DNA of 64,000 nucleotides from Rhodoglobus sp. (GCA_025463515.1 JAODAQ010000038.1:1-64000); one strand, 5' to 3'. Counted from the stretch's first letter, positions 35,585-44,295 are shown. Notes: generated by a model from the sequence alone, not told the origin. A program made the numbers and translations.

Positions 35585-36121
35585 ATGTCACCCCGCTGGC
35601 TCGGCCACCTGCTGGAAAGCCGTCGCGCTGACGTGTCGCTGAGCGCCTGGAACCTGCTCGAATCAGGTCAGGACCTCATCCTCACAAGTCCCTCCTTCGC
35701 CGACGGTGAGCCTCTGCCGCAGCGCTTCGCCGGGCGGGGCGTGGGCGACAACATCTCACCCGCCCTGCAGTGGAGCGGCGTGCCGGTCGAGGCCGACCAC
35801 CTCGTCTTCGTGCTGGAGGACATCGACTCCCCGCTCCAGCGGCCGCTCGTGCACACGCTGACCATACTCGAGCCGGATGCCACGGCGCTGCCCGAGGGCG
35901 GGCTCGCGCCAGGGGCTCCCGGCGTCGAGCACCTCAAGGGCATGCTCGGCTCGGGCTACAGCGGCCCCCGCCCGATCGTCGGGCACGGCATCCACCGCTA
36001 CCGCTTCATGCTGTTCGCCGTGGAGGGCGACCTCGACGTGAGCTCGCAGCGCGCCGCACTCGACTCCATGGTCGGGCACGTGGTCGCGCGCGGCCGGCTC
36101 GTCGGAACCTACGAGAGGTAG
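35585..36121 (+). CDS. YbhB/YbcL-type phosphatidylethanolamine-binding protein
   Basis: This 178-residue protein has the PEBP fold with FVLEDIDSPLQRPLVHTLTI, the family ligand-site pattern DxDxP. Bacterial members are of uncertain function. It may start at the ATG at 35585 (MSPRWLGHLL). It is followed 2 bp later by a small membrane protein and then an acyl-CoA dehydrogenase. Confidence 0.88.
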   Translation: MSPRWLGHLLESRRADVSLSAWNLLESGQDLILTSPSFADGEPLPQRFAGRGVGDNISPALQWSGVPVEADHLVFVLEDIDSPLQRPLVHTLTILEPDATALPEGGLAPGAPGVEHLKGMLGSGYSGPRPIVGHGIHRYRFMLFAVEGDLDVSSQRAALDSMVGHVVARGRLVGTYER

Positions 36122-36123
36122 CG

Positions 36124-36597
36124 ATGCTCGAGCAGTGGTCTGACTTCTTCGTCGCGTCGGCGGGCGCGGCCGCCGGGCTCGCGGGGCTGATCATCGTCGC
36201 GATGTCGGTGAACATCGAGACGATCGTGAAGATCCCGTCGATGCCGTCGCGAGCGGGCTCGACGATCGCGAACCTGGTGCTGATCGTGGTGGCCTCGATC
36301 GCCGGCCTCATGGCCGCGCTGCCCGTGACGGCCTTCGGCATCATCGTGCTGGCTGGCGGGCTCGGATGCCTGGGGCTCGCGGTCGACTCCACGGTGCAGA
36401 TCGTGCGGAAGGCCGGCCTGAGCGGGCTCGTGCGGGGTGCCGTCGGTGTCCTTCCGGGCATCGGCTTCGTGGTGGGCGGGGCGCTGTTGGTGGTGGGGCT
36501 CGAGGCGGGCCTGTACTGGGTGAGCGCGGGCATCCTGCTGGCCTTCGTCGGCTCTGTGCTCAATGCCTGGGTGCTGCTCGTGGAGATCCGCCGATGA
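36124..36597 (+). CDS. Hypothetical four-helix membrane protein
   Basis: This 157-residue protein has four to five predicted helices beginning with FFVASAGAAAGLAGLIIVAMSVNIE, a pattern shared by an uncharacterised bacterial membrane family. The ATG at 36124 lies 2 bp after the PEBP stop, and its stop overlaps the acyl-CoA dehydrogenase start (ATGA). No function is known. Confidence 0.78.
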   Translation: MLEQWSDFFVASAGAAAGLAGLIIVAMSVNIETIVKIPSMPSRAGSTIANLVLIVVASIAGLMAALPVTAFGIIVLAGGLGCLGLAVDSTVQIVRKAGLSGLVRGAVGVLPGIGFVVGGALLVVGLEAGLYWVSAGILLAFVGSVLNAWVLLVEIRR

Positions 36598-37754
36598 ACG
36601 GCGCGTGGGACCTCATCGCGCTCGACTCCCTGCTCACCGACGAGGAGCTGGCGACCCGCGAGCGCGTGCGCGAGTTCGTCGACCGGCGGGTTCGGCCGAA
36701 CATCGCGCGCTGGTTCGAGGACGCGGTGTTCCCCCTCGAGGTCGTGCCCGAGCTGGGCGAGCTGGGTCTGCTCGGAATGCACCTGCAGGGCTACGGCTGC
36801 GCGGGCCGCTCGGCCGTCGAGTACGGCCTGGCGGCGCTCGAGCTCGAGGCCGGCGACTCGGGGCTGCGCACCTTCGTGAGCGTGCAGGGCTCGCTCGCGA
36901 TGAGTGCGATCTCGAAGTTCGGCTCCGAGGAGCAGAAGACCGACTGGCTGCCGCGCCTGGCGAAGGGCGAGGCGATCGGATGCTTCGGCCTCACCGAGCC
37001 CGACGCGGGCTCCGACCCCGCCGCCATGACCACGACCGCCCGTCTCGTCGGCGACGAGTGGGTGCTCGACGGCGCCAAGCGGTGGATCGGCCTCGCCTCC
37101 GTCGCCCACGTCGCCGTGATCTGGGCGAAGACTGACGACGGCGTGCGGGGCTTCCTCGTGCCGACCGACACCGCTGGCTTTACCGCAACGCCCATCGGCG
37201 GCAAGCTGTCGATGCGCGCGTCGATCCAGTGCGACGTCCTGTTGGACGGCGTCCATCTGCCCGCTGACGCCGTGCTCCCACTGTCGAAGGGGCTTCGCAG
37301 CCCGTTCGAGTGCCTCAACGAGGCGCGCTACGGCATCGCCTGGGGAGCGATGGGCGCCGCGCGCGACAGCTACCTCGCCGCCCTCGAGTACTCGCTCGGC
37401 CGCACGCCGTTCGGCAAGCCGGTCGCGGGCTTCCAGCTCACCCAGCAGAAGCTCGTCGACATGGCGCTCGAGATCGACAAGGGGATGCTGCTCGCCCTCC
37501 ACCTCGGCAGGCTCAAGGATGCCGGGCGCCTGCAGCCCCACCAGATCTCGGTCGGCAAGCTCAACAATGTGCGCGAGGCACTCGCCATCTGCCGTGAGGC
37601 CCGTGCCATCCTCGGCGGGAACGGCATCACGCTCGACTACTCGCCCCTGCGGCACGCCAACAACCTCGAGAGCGTCCGCACGTACGAGGGCACCGACGAG
37701 GTGCACACGCTCGTGCTGGGGCAGCACATCACGGGCATCGCGGCGTTCCGCTAG
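36594..37754 (+). CDS. Acyl-CoA dehydrogenase, glutaryl-CoA dehydrogenase-like
   Basis: This 386-residue FAD enzyme oxidises an acyl-CoA at the alpha-beta position. It has GCFGLTEPDAGSDPAAM (FAD and substrate loop) and the catalytic base Glu365 in YEGTDEVH, the position used by glutaryl- and short-chain enzymes. RYGIAWGAMGAARDS is close to the glutaryl-CoA dehydrogenase signature. If it is a true glutaryl-CoA dehydrogenase it makes crotonyl-CoA in lysine or tryptophan breakdown. It overlaps the upstream gene by 4 bp and the convergent antiporter gene by 4 bp. Confidence 0.88.
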   Translation: MNGAWDLIALDSLLTDEELATRERVREFVDRRVRPNIARWFEDAVFPLEVVPELGELGLLGMHLQGYGCAGRSAVEYGLAALELEAGDSGLRTFVSVQGSLAMSAISKFGSEEQKTDWLPRLAKGEAIGCFGLTEPDAGSDPAAMTTTARLVGDEWVLDGAKRWIGLASVAHVAVIWAKTDDGVRGFLVPTDTAGFTATPIGGKLSMRASIQCDVLLDGVHLPADAVLPLSKGLRSPFECLNEARYGIAWGAMGAARDSYLAALEYSLGRTPFGKPVAGFQLTQQKLVDMALEIDKGMLLALHLGRLKDAGRLQPHQISVGKLNNVREALAICREARAILGGNGITLDYSPLRHANNLESVRTYEGTDEVHTLVLGQHITGIAAFR

Positions 37755-38959
37755 GCGGCGGGAGCCTCCGCGGAGGACTCGGCGGACTCGGCGGCGAGGC
37801 GGCGGTTTCGCACGATGGTCTTGAACCACGCGGCATCCGGGATTCTGGACAGCAGCGGCCCCGCGATCACCGTGATGAGCACATAGGCCGTGGCGAGCGG
37901 CGCGAGGCGGGGCTCGACGGCGGCGCCCGCGAGACCGGCGATCACTATCGAGAACTCGCCTCGCGGCGTGAGGGCGAAGCCCGTTCTCCAGCGGCCGGGG
38001 ATGCCGATACCGGCGCGCTTGGCCGCGAGGTAGCCCGTGAGCGTCTTCGTGCCCATCGTCAGCACCGCGAGGATGAGGGCGGGCAGTAGTGCGGGCACGA
38101 TGTCCGCCGGGTCCGTGGCGATCCCGAAGAAGACGAAGAACACCGTCGCGAAGAGGTCGCGCAAGGGGGCGAGCACGATTGTCGCGTTGTGGGCGACCTG
38201 GCCGGAGATCGCGATGCCGACGAGGAACGCGCCGACTGCCGCCGACACCTTCGCCTCGTCCGCGAGCCCGGCGACGAGCATCGTGAGCCCGAGGACGCCC
38301 AGGAGGAGCGGTTCGGGCAGGTTGGCCGGGAACAGGCGCGAGAGCACCTTGCCGAACCGCAGCGCGATGAACAGGATCACCACCACGACGCTCACGGCGA
38401 TGACGACGGTCGTGGCGCCCTGTAGCACGCCCTCGCCGATCACGAGCGCCGAGAGCACGGGCAGGTAGAAGGCCATCGCCAGGTCTTCGATGACGAGGAC
38501 CGACAGGATGACCGGGGTCTCCCGGTTGCCGAGCCGCTTCAGGTCTCGTAGCACCTTCGCGATCACCCCGGAGGACGACACCCAGGTCACACCGGCCAGC
38601 GTGACCGCCGCGACCGGCCCCCAGCCGAGCACGAGGGCGAAGAGGGCGCCGGGCAGCGCGTTGAGCAGGGCGTCGAGCAGCCCCGCGACGCGCGCCTGCC
38701 GGAGGTTGCGCACGAGCTCCGTGGGGGAGTACTCGAGCCCGAGCATCGCGAGGAGCAGGATGACCCCGATCTCGGAGCCCACCTCGAAGAAGTCCTGGCT
38801 CGCATCGAGCGGGAAGAAGCTGCCGTGCCCCACGGCGAGGCCCGCGATCAGGTACAGCGGGATGGGCGAGACCCCGAATCGGATCGCCAGGCGACCGAGC
38901 AGGCTCAGGACGAGAAGGAGGGCTCCGACTTCGATGAGCAGCAGGGTCGTTTCGTGCAT
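37751..38959 (-). CDS. CPA2-family cation/proton antiporter, KhtU-like
   Basis: This 402-residue membrane protein has about 12 helices, with the CPA2 patterns LLAMLGLEYSPTELVRNLRQA, VTWVSSSGVIAKVL and FALTPRGEFSIVIAGLAG. Bacillus KhtU exports K+ or NH4+ in exchange for protons and is gated by KhtT. The adjacent gene encodes a KhtT-like subunit, so the pair is probably a complete antiporter. It is the last gene of the leftward operon that starts with the lipid genes, an unusual grouping. Confidence 0.87.
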   Translation of the reverse strand: MHETTLLLIEVGALLLVLSLLGRLAIRFGVSPIPLYLIAGLAVGHGSFFPLDASQDFFEVGSEIGVILLLAMLGLEYSPTELVRNLRQARVAGLLDALLNALPGALFALVLGWGPVAAVTLAGVTWVSSSGVIAKVLRDLKRLGNRETPVILSVLVIEDLAMAFYLPVLSALVIGEGVLQGATTVVIAVSVVVVILFIALRFGKVLSRLFPANLPEPLLLGVLGLTMLVAGLADEAKVSAAVGAFLVGIAISGQVAHNATIVLAPLRDLFATVFFVFFGIATDPADIVPALLPALILAVLTMGTKTLTGYLAAKRAGIGIPGRWRTGFALTPRGEFSIVIAGLAGAAVEPRLAPLATAYVLITVIAGPLLSRIPDAAWFKTIVRNRRLAAESAESSAEAPAA

Positions 38960-38966
38960 GGGCGGC

Positions 38967-39461
38967 TTAGCTCGGCCCGCGGTCGATGAGCTTGCTGAGC
39001 TTGTCGAGGCCCTGCCGCGTGCCGACGGCCACGATGACGTCGCCGCTCTCGAGCAGCACGTCGGGCGTGGGAGAGGGGATGATCTCGGTGCCGCGCGCGA
39101 TGGCCACGATCGACGAGCTCGTGAGCGTGCGCGCCTTCGTATGGCCCATGGGGCGGCCGATGAACTTCGAGTCGAAGGGGAGCGAGATCTCCTCCGTGAA
39201 CAGGCCGGGGATCTTCTCGCTGAGCCCCGAGAGGCGGCTGAGCGCGATCGAGGCGCCGAGGAGCTCGGCCAGGGCGGCCGCCTCGTCGTCGGTCAGCGCG
39301 ACCGTGTCGGTCGAGGCATCCGGGTCGTCGATGTCGAACAGCGCGATGTCGCGCTCGCCGGAGCGCTGTGAGACGACGCTCACGCGCCTGCCGCTCGCGG
39401 TGATGACGTCGTTGCGCACCCCGATCCCGGGGAGGTCGACGCGCTCGATGCGAACAGTCAC
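38967..39461 (-). CDS. KhtT-like TrkA-C-domain regulatory subunit of the antiporter
   Basis: This 164-residue protein begins VTVRIERVDLPGIGVRNDVITA, the KhtT-type N-terminal domain. It ends in a TrkA-C (RCK-C) domain (about residues 75-164) with SIVAIARGTEIIPSPTPDVLLESGD split over the usual strands. In B. subtilis this subunit gates the antiporter in response to pH and cyclic di-AMP. The GTG at 39461 overlaps the stop of the ferritin-like gene (GTGA), and the antiporter starts 7 bp after its stop. Confidence 0.85.
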   Translation of the reverse strand: MTVRIERVDLPGIGVRNDVITASGRRVSVVSQRSGERDIALFDIDDPDASTDTVALTDDEAAALAELLGASIALSRLSGLSEKIPGLFTEEISLPFDSKFIGRPMGHTKARTLTSSSIVAIARGTEIIPSPTPDVLLESGDVIVAVGTRQGLDKLSKLIDRGPS

Positions 39462-40264
39462 GCCGCGATGGGCGCTGAGACGCCGTACTTCTTCATCGAG
39501 GTCTCGACGATGGTCAGGCCCTCGAGGCCGGGCATCCGGGAGATGTGCTCGTCGAGCTTGCGGATCTCCCGCAGGCCCTCCTCGCCGGCGAAGATGTGGC
39601 TCATCACGTGGTTGACCTCGGCGGGCTCCATGACGCTCGAGCCGACCGGGCCCCAGGCGTTCTTCAGGGCGAAGCGGGCGAGTACCTGCGCCTTCTTGCT
39701 CTTGGCGAGGCGGTCTCTTGCCTGCGTGGCGTAGAAGGCCACGTGGCGGGCCTCCTGCTTCGCGATGCGGCGCAGCAGCTCGGCAAGCACGGGGTGCTGC
39801 TCGAGATCGGCCATCCGGTTGTAGGCGGCGACGGCAGACCACTCGTTGGCGGCGCCCCAGATCATGTGCACCGCGATGAAGTCCTTGCCCACGATGTTTC
39901 CGAGCAGCGACTGCTTGATCGGGTCGAGGCGGTCCTTCCAGCCGAGCTTGAGGCGCGTGGCCTTGAGCTGGTCGAAGTCGAGGGTGATGTCGTGGGCGCC
40001 GAGCACCGCGGAGAGCGCCTCGCCGTGCCAGAACTCCTCGCGGTTCCACATCGTCATGAAGGCGGAGACGTCGGCCTCCTTGTGCGAGGGGGTGACGAGC
40101 AGGTCGCGCAGGTAGCAGACCGTGTGGTACTCGATGTCGGCCATGTACCGGATGCTGCGGAGGGTCGCCTCGGGCAGGGGATTGCTCTTGAACTGGTCGA
40201 AATCCAGGTCGCCCCAGACCACCTTCTTCGAGGTGCTCGTGTACTTGTCGATGTCAAACGCCAT
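39458..40264 (-). CDS. Ferritin-like diiron protein with all six ligands (desaturase or oxygenase candidate)
   Basis: This 268-residue soluble all-helical protein has the complete carboxylate-bridged diiron set: Glu45 (DIEYH), Glu77 and His80 (EFWH), Glu141 (ANEW), and Glu171 with His174 (EARH). The order E, ExxH, E, ExxH is that of acyl-ACP desaturases and related oxygenases. It is encoded between the acyl reductase-HAD fusion (11-bp overlap) and KhtT (4-bp overlap), so it is likely to act on a lipid chain. Possible roles are acyl or alkyl desaturation, including vinyl-ether formation. Compare the ligand-poor paralogue at 42593-43399. Confidence 0.8.
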   Translation of the reverse strand: MAFDIDKYTSTSKKVVWGDLDFDQFKSNPLPEATLRSIRYMADIEYHTVCYLRDLLVTPSHKEADVSAFMTMWNREEFWHGEALSAVLGAHDITLDFDQLKATRLKLGWKDRLDPIKQSLLGNIVGKDFIAVHMIWGAANEWSAVAAYNRMADLEQHPVLAELLRRIAKQEARHVAFYATQARDRLAKSKKAQVLARFALKNAWGPVGSSVMEPAEVNHVMSHIFAGEEGLREIRKLDEHISRMPGLEGLTIVETSMKKYGVSAPIAA

Positions 40265-42596
40265 GGGATGCCCCTTCTACTGCGGATGATTCGGAGTCAC
40301 TGCTCTGAACGCCTGCCGCTTTGCGCTTCCAGTCCAGCACATTCCAGTGCTTCTCCTTGGCGTGGCGGTAGAGATTGATGTCCGGATTCACGGCATTGGG
40401 ATTCCCGACCAGCTGCAGCCAGACGAGGTCTGCATGGTTGTCACCGTACCCGTAGGAGCCGTCGAGGTCGAAACCGTTCTGCGCGGCGTAGTGGCGCAGC
40501 CAGGCGGCGCGGGCCTCGTCCACGAGCGGGGGGTCGGCGAGGAAGCCCGTCAGCACACCGTCGCGCTCGTGCATCCGGCCGGCCACCACCTCGTCGAAGT
40601 AGGGCAGGAAGGGCGTGACGGTCAAGTCGATGGAGCCCGTCACGAGGATCGTGCGGTGGCCGGCGTCCCGGTGCTCCTGCACGCGCTTGAGGGCGTCGGG
40701 CAGGGCGCGGCGCAGCATCGCCCGGCCGAACGGGCCGCGCACCTGGCGCTCGATCTCGCTCACCTTGAAGCCCTTGTAGCGGCGCATGAAGGTGCGGATG
40801 AACTCGCCGCGGTCACGGCGCTCCGCACGCCAGTACTTGCGCAGCGAGAAGGTGAAGTTCGCGAGGTCGTGGGCGACGCGGGAGCGCGGGACGGTACCGG
40901 CCCACAGGGTGAGGTACTGCTTCACGAGGTTCGACTCGAGCACGGTGCCCTCGAGGTCGAACACGGCGACCACATCGGTGCGCTCGGGGAGGACCTTCTG
41001 CGCCTTGGCCTTGGCCGAGGGTCGCTTGCCGAACGCGCGCGTGAGCGTCGTCACGGCGGGGAAGTGCACTTCCTGCCAGTACTTCTCCCACTCGATGTCG
41101 TTGACGTCGAAGCCCTCGTCCTCCTGGACCTCCTTCGGCAGCGACGCGAGCAGCTTGCGGGTGTTCGTGTCGTCGAAGATGATCTCGGTCTGCACGTAGG
41201 CGCGGTAGAGCTCGGTGAACGCCCGGAGCTGCTGCAGGCCGTGCTTGCCCTTGCGGACGGTGTCGAGCCATTCCCGGGTGCGCTTGGTCGTGGGCATCCG
41301 CTCGATGAGCTTCTCGGCGCGCACCACCTGGTTCTCGCGCTTCTCGAGGGCGCGCTCGACCTTCTGGCCGCCGGGGAAGCGCCACTTCGGAACGATGATG
41401 TCGCCCTTTTCGTCGGGCAGGGGGTTGTCGACGAAGTAGCGGTTGACGTTCTCGTACATGCGGTGGAACGGCAGCGGGTTGGTCTTGCCCGAGACGACCT
41501 GGAAGTACTCGGCGGCGTTCGGCTGCGCCGGGCGCGCGGCGGCGGCGAGCGCGGCGTTGACCACGAAGTCGACGGGGATCACATCGAGGATCGAGTCGGG
41601 CAGGCCCGGGAAGTCGGGCAGCTGGCCGCGGCCGTACGCGATGATGAGCGGGTCGGCGACCTTGAAGCCGTCGATCCAGCCGGGGAACGGGTGCTTGAGC
41701 GAGCTCTCGATGATGCTCGGGCGCACGATCGAGAGGCGGTGGCCGGCCTGTGACCACAGCTCCTCCGCGGCGCGCTCGGCGAAGGCCTTGGTGAGCGTGT
41801 AGACGTCGGTCCAGCCGAGGGACTCGGCGCGGGTGCGGCCGTAGTCGACGAGGCGCTCGCGCACCCACTCGGTGCGTGCGGCCTCGGCGAACCCGGCGAC
41901 GGCCTGCGGGCCGGTCTTGCCGTGGCGCGCCTTCGCGCGGTTGAGCTGCTCGCGCAGGGCCTGCGGCTCACGGGACTCGAGCTCGACGCGCGCCCGGGCC
42001 GACTTGGCGGCCTCGTACTCCGCGCGCCAGTCGACGTTGTGGGTGAGGGATGCCTCGGGGGCGATGCCCTTGCGGATCCCGCCGACGTAGGCCGTGGAGA
42101 TGTGCACCACGTGCGGGTCGCTCTTGCTCGCCAGGAGCGAGCCGTAGACGCCGTACGCTCCGCCGACGTTGGTGTCGAACGCCTCGTCGATCGGCGGGTC
42201 GAACGACACGGTAGAGGCTGAGTGGATGACGACGTCGATGTCGTCGGGCAGCACGCCGACGTTGCCGAGCGAGCCCTCGTGGGCGGTGACGCGCTTCGCG
42301 AACTCCTTGCGCGCCTTCTCCTCGCCGCCGACCGACTCGATCCAGTTCTTGAACACCGGCTTGCGCAGCAGCCCCGCGAGGCGGGCCTCGCCGGTCTGGC
42401 TGCCCTTGCCGCGGACGAGCAGCGTCATTCGCGTGCCGGGGTGAGAGAAGAGGAGCCGCTCGAGGATGGCCTGGCCGACGAAGCCCGTGCCTCCGGTGAG
42501 GAAGATGTGCTCGTTGGTGAGGACGCCGCCGGTAGCCGCTGCCTTCTTGGGCACCGCCTTGCGCGTGGTGGTCTTGGCAGCGGGGGAGGTCGTCAC
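40254..42596 (-). CDS. Fatty acyl-CoA/ACP reductase (SDR-e type) fused to a HAD-IB phosphatase domain
   Basis: This 780-residue protein joins two enzymes. Residues 1-25 are a Lys/Ala/Thr tail. Residues 26 to about 420 form an extended SDR of the fatty-acyl (thioester) reductase group, with cofactor loop TGGTGFVG (Gly35-Gly41) and catalytic Tyr266 and Lys270 (YTLTK). A linker follows, then a SerB-like HAD-IB domain (about 540-760) with Asp547 in FDLEGT, the LVTGS motif and Asp719 in GDNHAD. Expected reactions are acyl thioester to aldehyde or alcohol, and phosphate removal from a lipid intermediate. The GTG at 42596 overlaps the upstream gene stop. Confidence 0.87.
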   Translation of the reverse strand: MTTSPAAKTTTRKAVPKKAAATGGVLTNEHIFLTGGTGFVGQAILERLLFSHPGTRMTLLVRGKGSQTGEARLAGLLRKPVFKNWIESVGGEEKARKEFAKRVTAHEGSLGNVGVLPDDIDVVIHSASTVSFDPPIDEAFDTNVGGAYGVYGSLLASKSDPHVVHISTAYVGGIRKGIAPEASLTHNVDWRAEYEAAKSARARVELESREPQALREQLNRAKARHGKTGPQAVAGFAEAARTEWVRERLVDYGRTRAESLGWTDVYTLTKAFAERAAEELWSQAGHRLSIVRPSIIESSLKHPFPGWIDGFKVADPLIIAYGRGQLPDFPGLPDSILDVIPVDFVVNAALAAAARPAQPNAAEYFQVVSGKTNPLPFHRMYENVNRYFVDNPLPDEKGDIIVPKWRFPGGQKVERALEKRENQVVRAEKLIERMPTTKRTREWLDTVRKGKHGLQQLRAFTELYRAYVQTEIIFDDTNTRKLLASLPKEVQEDEGFDVNDIEWEKYWQEVHFPAVTTLTRAFGKRPSAKAKAQKVLPERTDVVAVFDLEGTVLESNLVKQYLTLWAGTVPRSRVAHDLANFTFSLRKYWRAERRDRGEFIRTFMRRYKGFKVSEIERQVRGPFGRAMLRRALPDALKRVQEHRDAGHRTILVTGSIDLTVTPFLPYFDEVVAGRMHERDGVLTGFLADPPLVDEARAAWLRHYAAQNGFDLDGSYGYGDNHADLVWLQLVGNPNAVNPDINLYRHAKEKHWNVLDWKRKAAGVQSSDSESSAVEGASHGV

Positions 42597-43399
42597 AGCT
42601 GGGCGGCCTTTCGGATGAGCGACAAGCCGGACTGGCCGGGGAGCGTGTCGATGCGGGCGTCGAGTTCGGCGACGAGCTCGCGGGCGGAACCGAAGACACG
42701 GTCGAAGAAGAAGGCCGTCTCCTCTCGCGGTTCTGCCTTCGCGCCGATCGGCCACGGGGTCTTGGTGAGTCGCTTGCGGGTGAGCTTGCGCGCCTGCTTC
42801 GACTCGGTGAGGCGGTAGCGGGACTGCGCCTCGAAGAAGGCGAGCTGGCGCTGCTTGAGCTCGGTGAACTTCTCCATCGTCTTCGCCAGCTGGGGGTTGT
42901 TCTCGAGTGCGGCGAGGCGCGCGTACGCGACCTGGCTGAGCCACGTGTCGATCGTGCCGAGCGTCATGTGCACGGCGATCATCGGGATGCCGATGATGTT
43001 GGCCACGATCGACTCGCGGATGGTGCGCTCCGACGGGGTGATGAACGGTGCGCGGTCGACGTCGGTGCCCTCGGGCTGGTGGGCGAGGCCGATCTGCTCG
43101 AAGGCGTCGGCGATCCAGTACTTCTCGAAGGCCCAGGTCGTGAGGAACGCGGTGATCCGGGCGTCCTTGTGCGTGGCCGTGACGAGCACGCTGCGCAGGT
43201 GAGTCATGGTGGCGCGCTCGATGATCTGGAGGTAGCGGATGAGCCGCAGGCCCTCGGGGCTCAGGGGGTTGGTGCGGTACTCCTCGAGGCCCAGCTCCTC
43301 CCGGTGGGAACCCGCGGCTTCGCGCGCGTACTCCCGAACATCGAAGTCGGGGGCCGGGAATCTCATGATGTCCACGGACGCCTCTTTATGTTCCGGCAT
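42593..43399 (-). CDS. Ferritin-like paralogue that lost five of six metal ligands
   Basis: This 268-residue helical protein aligns along its length with the diiron protein at 39458-40264 (e.g. RLIRYLQIIERATMTHLRSVLVTATHKD against RSIRYMADIEYHTV). Glu61 is kept. The other ligand positions carry Lys93, Ile96, Thr152, Lys182 and Gln185 in place of Glu, His, Glu, Glu and His. It therefore cannot hold the same diiron centre and may be a structural or regulatory partner. It is the first gene of the leftward operon. The ATG is at 43399; an alternative in-frame ATG lies at 43366. Confidence 0.8.
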   Translation of the reverse strand: MPEHKEASVDIMRFPAPDFDVREYAREAAGSHREELGLEEYRTNPLSPEGLRLIRYLQIIERATMTHLRSVLVTATHKDARITAFLTTWAFEKYWIADAFEQIGLAHQPEGTDVDRAPFITPSERTIRESIVANIIGIPMIAVHMTLGTIDTWLSQVAYARLAALENNPQLAKTMEKFTELKQRQLAFFEAQSRYRLTESKQARKLTRKRLTKTPWPIGAKAEPREETAFFFDRVFGSARELVAELDARIDTLPGQSGLSLIRKAAQL

Positions 43400-43450
43400 C
43401 CGTATTACCTCCAGGGGCTGGTAAGAGTCGGGTCAAGTGTACCCAATCGT

Positions 43451-43469
43451 CGCTACGGGACCCGTAGCG
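43451..43469. promoter_or_regulatory. Perfect 19-bp palindrome in the divergent promoter of the lipid cluster
   Basis: CGCTACGGG (43451-43459), A, CCCGTAGCG (43461-43469) is a perfect inverted repeat in the 83-bp gap between the two divergent operons. It lies 13 bp before the SDR start. Length and symmetry suit a TetR-like dimer binding site. No regulator gene is adjacent. Confidence 0.7.
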
Positions 43470-43482
43470 TAATGTATCCGTC

Positions 43483-44295
43483 ATGGCTACGGCTCTCATC
43501 ACGGGCGGCACATCCGGCATCGGCGCCGCATTCGCCCGGCAGCTGGCCGCCCAGGGGATGGACCTCGTGCTCGTGGCGCGCGACGCGGGCCGCCTCGAGA
43601 CCGCTGCGGCGGAGTTGCATGCCGCTTCGGGAATCAATGTCGAGACCCTCAGCGCAGACCTGGCGGACCGCAAGGATGTCGCCAGGGTCGTCGCCCGCAT
43701 CGACGACGCCTCCCGGCCGATCGACCTGCTCATCAACAACGCCGGCTTCGGCGTCCACACCTCGCTGCTGTCCGCGGACACCTCGCACCACGAACATGCC
43801 TTCGAGGTTATGTGTCGCGCAGTGCTGGTGCTCGGCGGGGCAGCCGGCCGGACGATGAAGGCGCGGGGGAGCGGCTCGATCATCAACGTCTCGAGCCTGC
43901 AGACGTACCTCGCGACCGGGTCGTACGCGGCGATGAAGGCGTGGGTCACGGCGTACAGCCAGAGCCTCTCCGTCCAGCTCCGGGGCACGGGCGTGACGGT
44001 CACCGCAGTGCTGCCCGGCTGGGTGCGCACCGAGTGGCACGAGCGCGCGGGGGTGCGGCGCAGCTCACTGCCCGGGTTCCTCTGGAGCGAGCCCGAGAAC
44101 GTCGCGCGCATCGCGCTGCGGGATGCCCGGCGCGGCAGAGTCGTCTCCATACCCACTGTTCGCTACCGGGTGCTCGGGTGGTTTGCCCGTCACCTGCCGT
44201 TGCGGGCCATCCGGTCGATCTCGGCGGGGATCTCCTCAAGCCGAACCGACGATGCCTCCGAACCATCCACTGTGACCACGGAGAAGAAGAGCTGA
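43483..44295 (+). CDS. Short-chain dehydrogenase, candidate acyl/alkyl-DHAP reductase
   Basis: This 270-residue classical SDR has the cofactor loop TGGTSGIG (residues 7-14), NNAG, Ser in INVSSLQ, and the catalytic Tyr148 and Lys152 (SYAAMKAW). A C-terminal tail after 230 is polar. Its place as first gene before an acyltransferase and an AGPS homologue suggests that it reduces the ketone of 1-alkyl- or 1-acyl-dihydroxyacetone phosphate, the job of the SDR PexRAP in animals. That assignment is inference; the fold itself is certain. The stop overlaps the acyltransferase start by one base. Confidence 0.85.
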   Translation: MATALITGGTSGIGAAFARQLAAQGMDLVLVARDAGRLETAAAELHAASGINVETLSADLADRKDVARVVARIDDASRPIDLLINNAGFGVHTSLLSADTSHHEHAFEVMCRAVLVLGGAAGRTMKARGSGSIINVSSLQTYLATGSYAAMKAWVTAYSQSLSVQLRGTGVTVTAVLPGWVRTEWHERAGVRRSSLPGFLWSEPENVARIALRDARRGRVVSIPTVRYRVLGWFARHLPLRAIRSISAGISSSRTDDASEPSTVTTEKKS

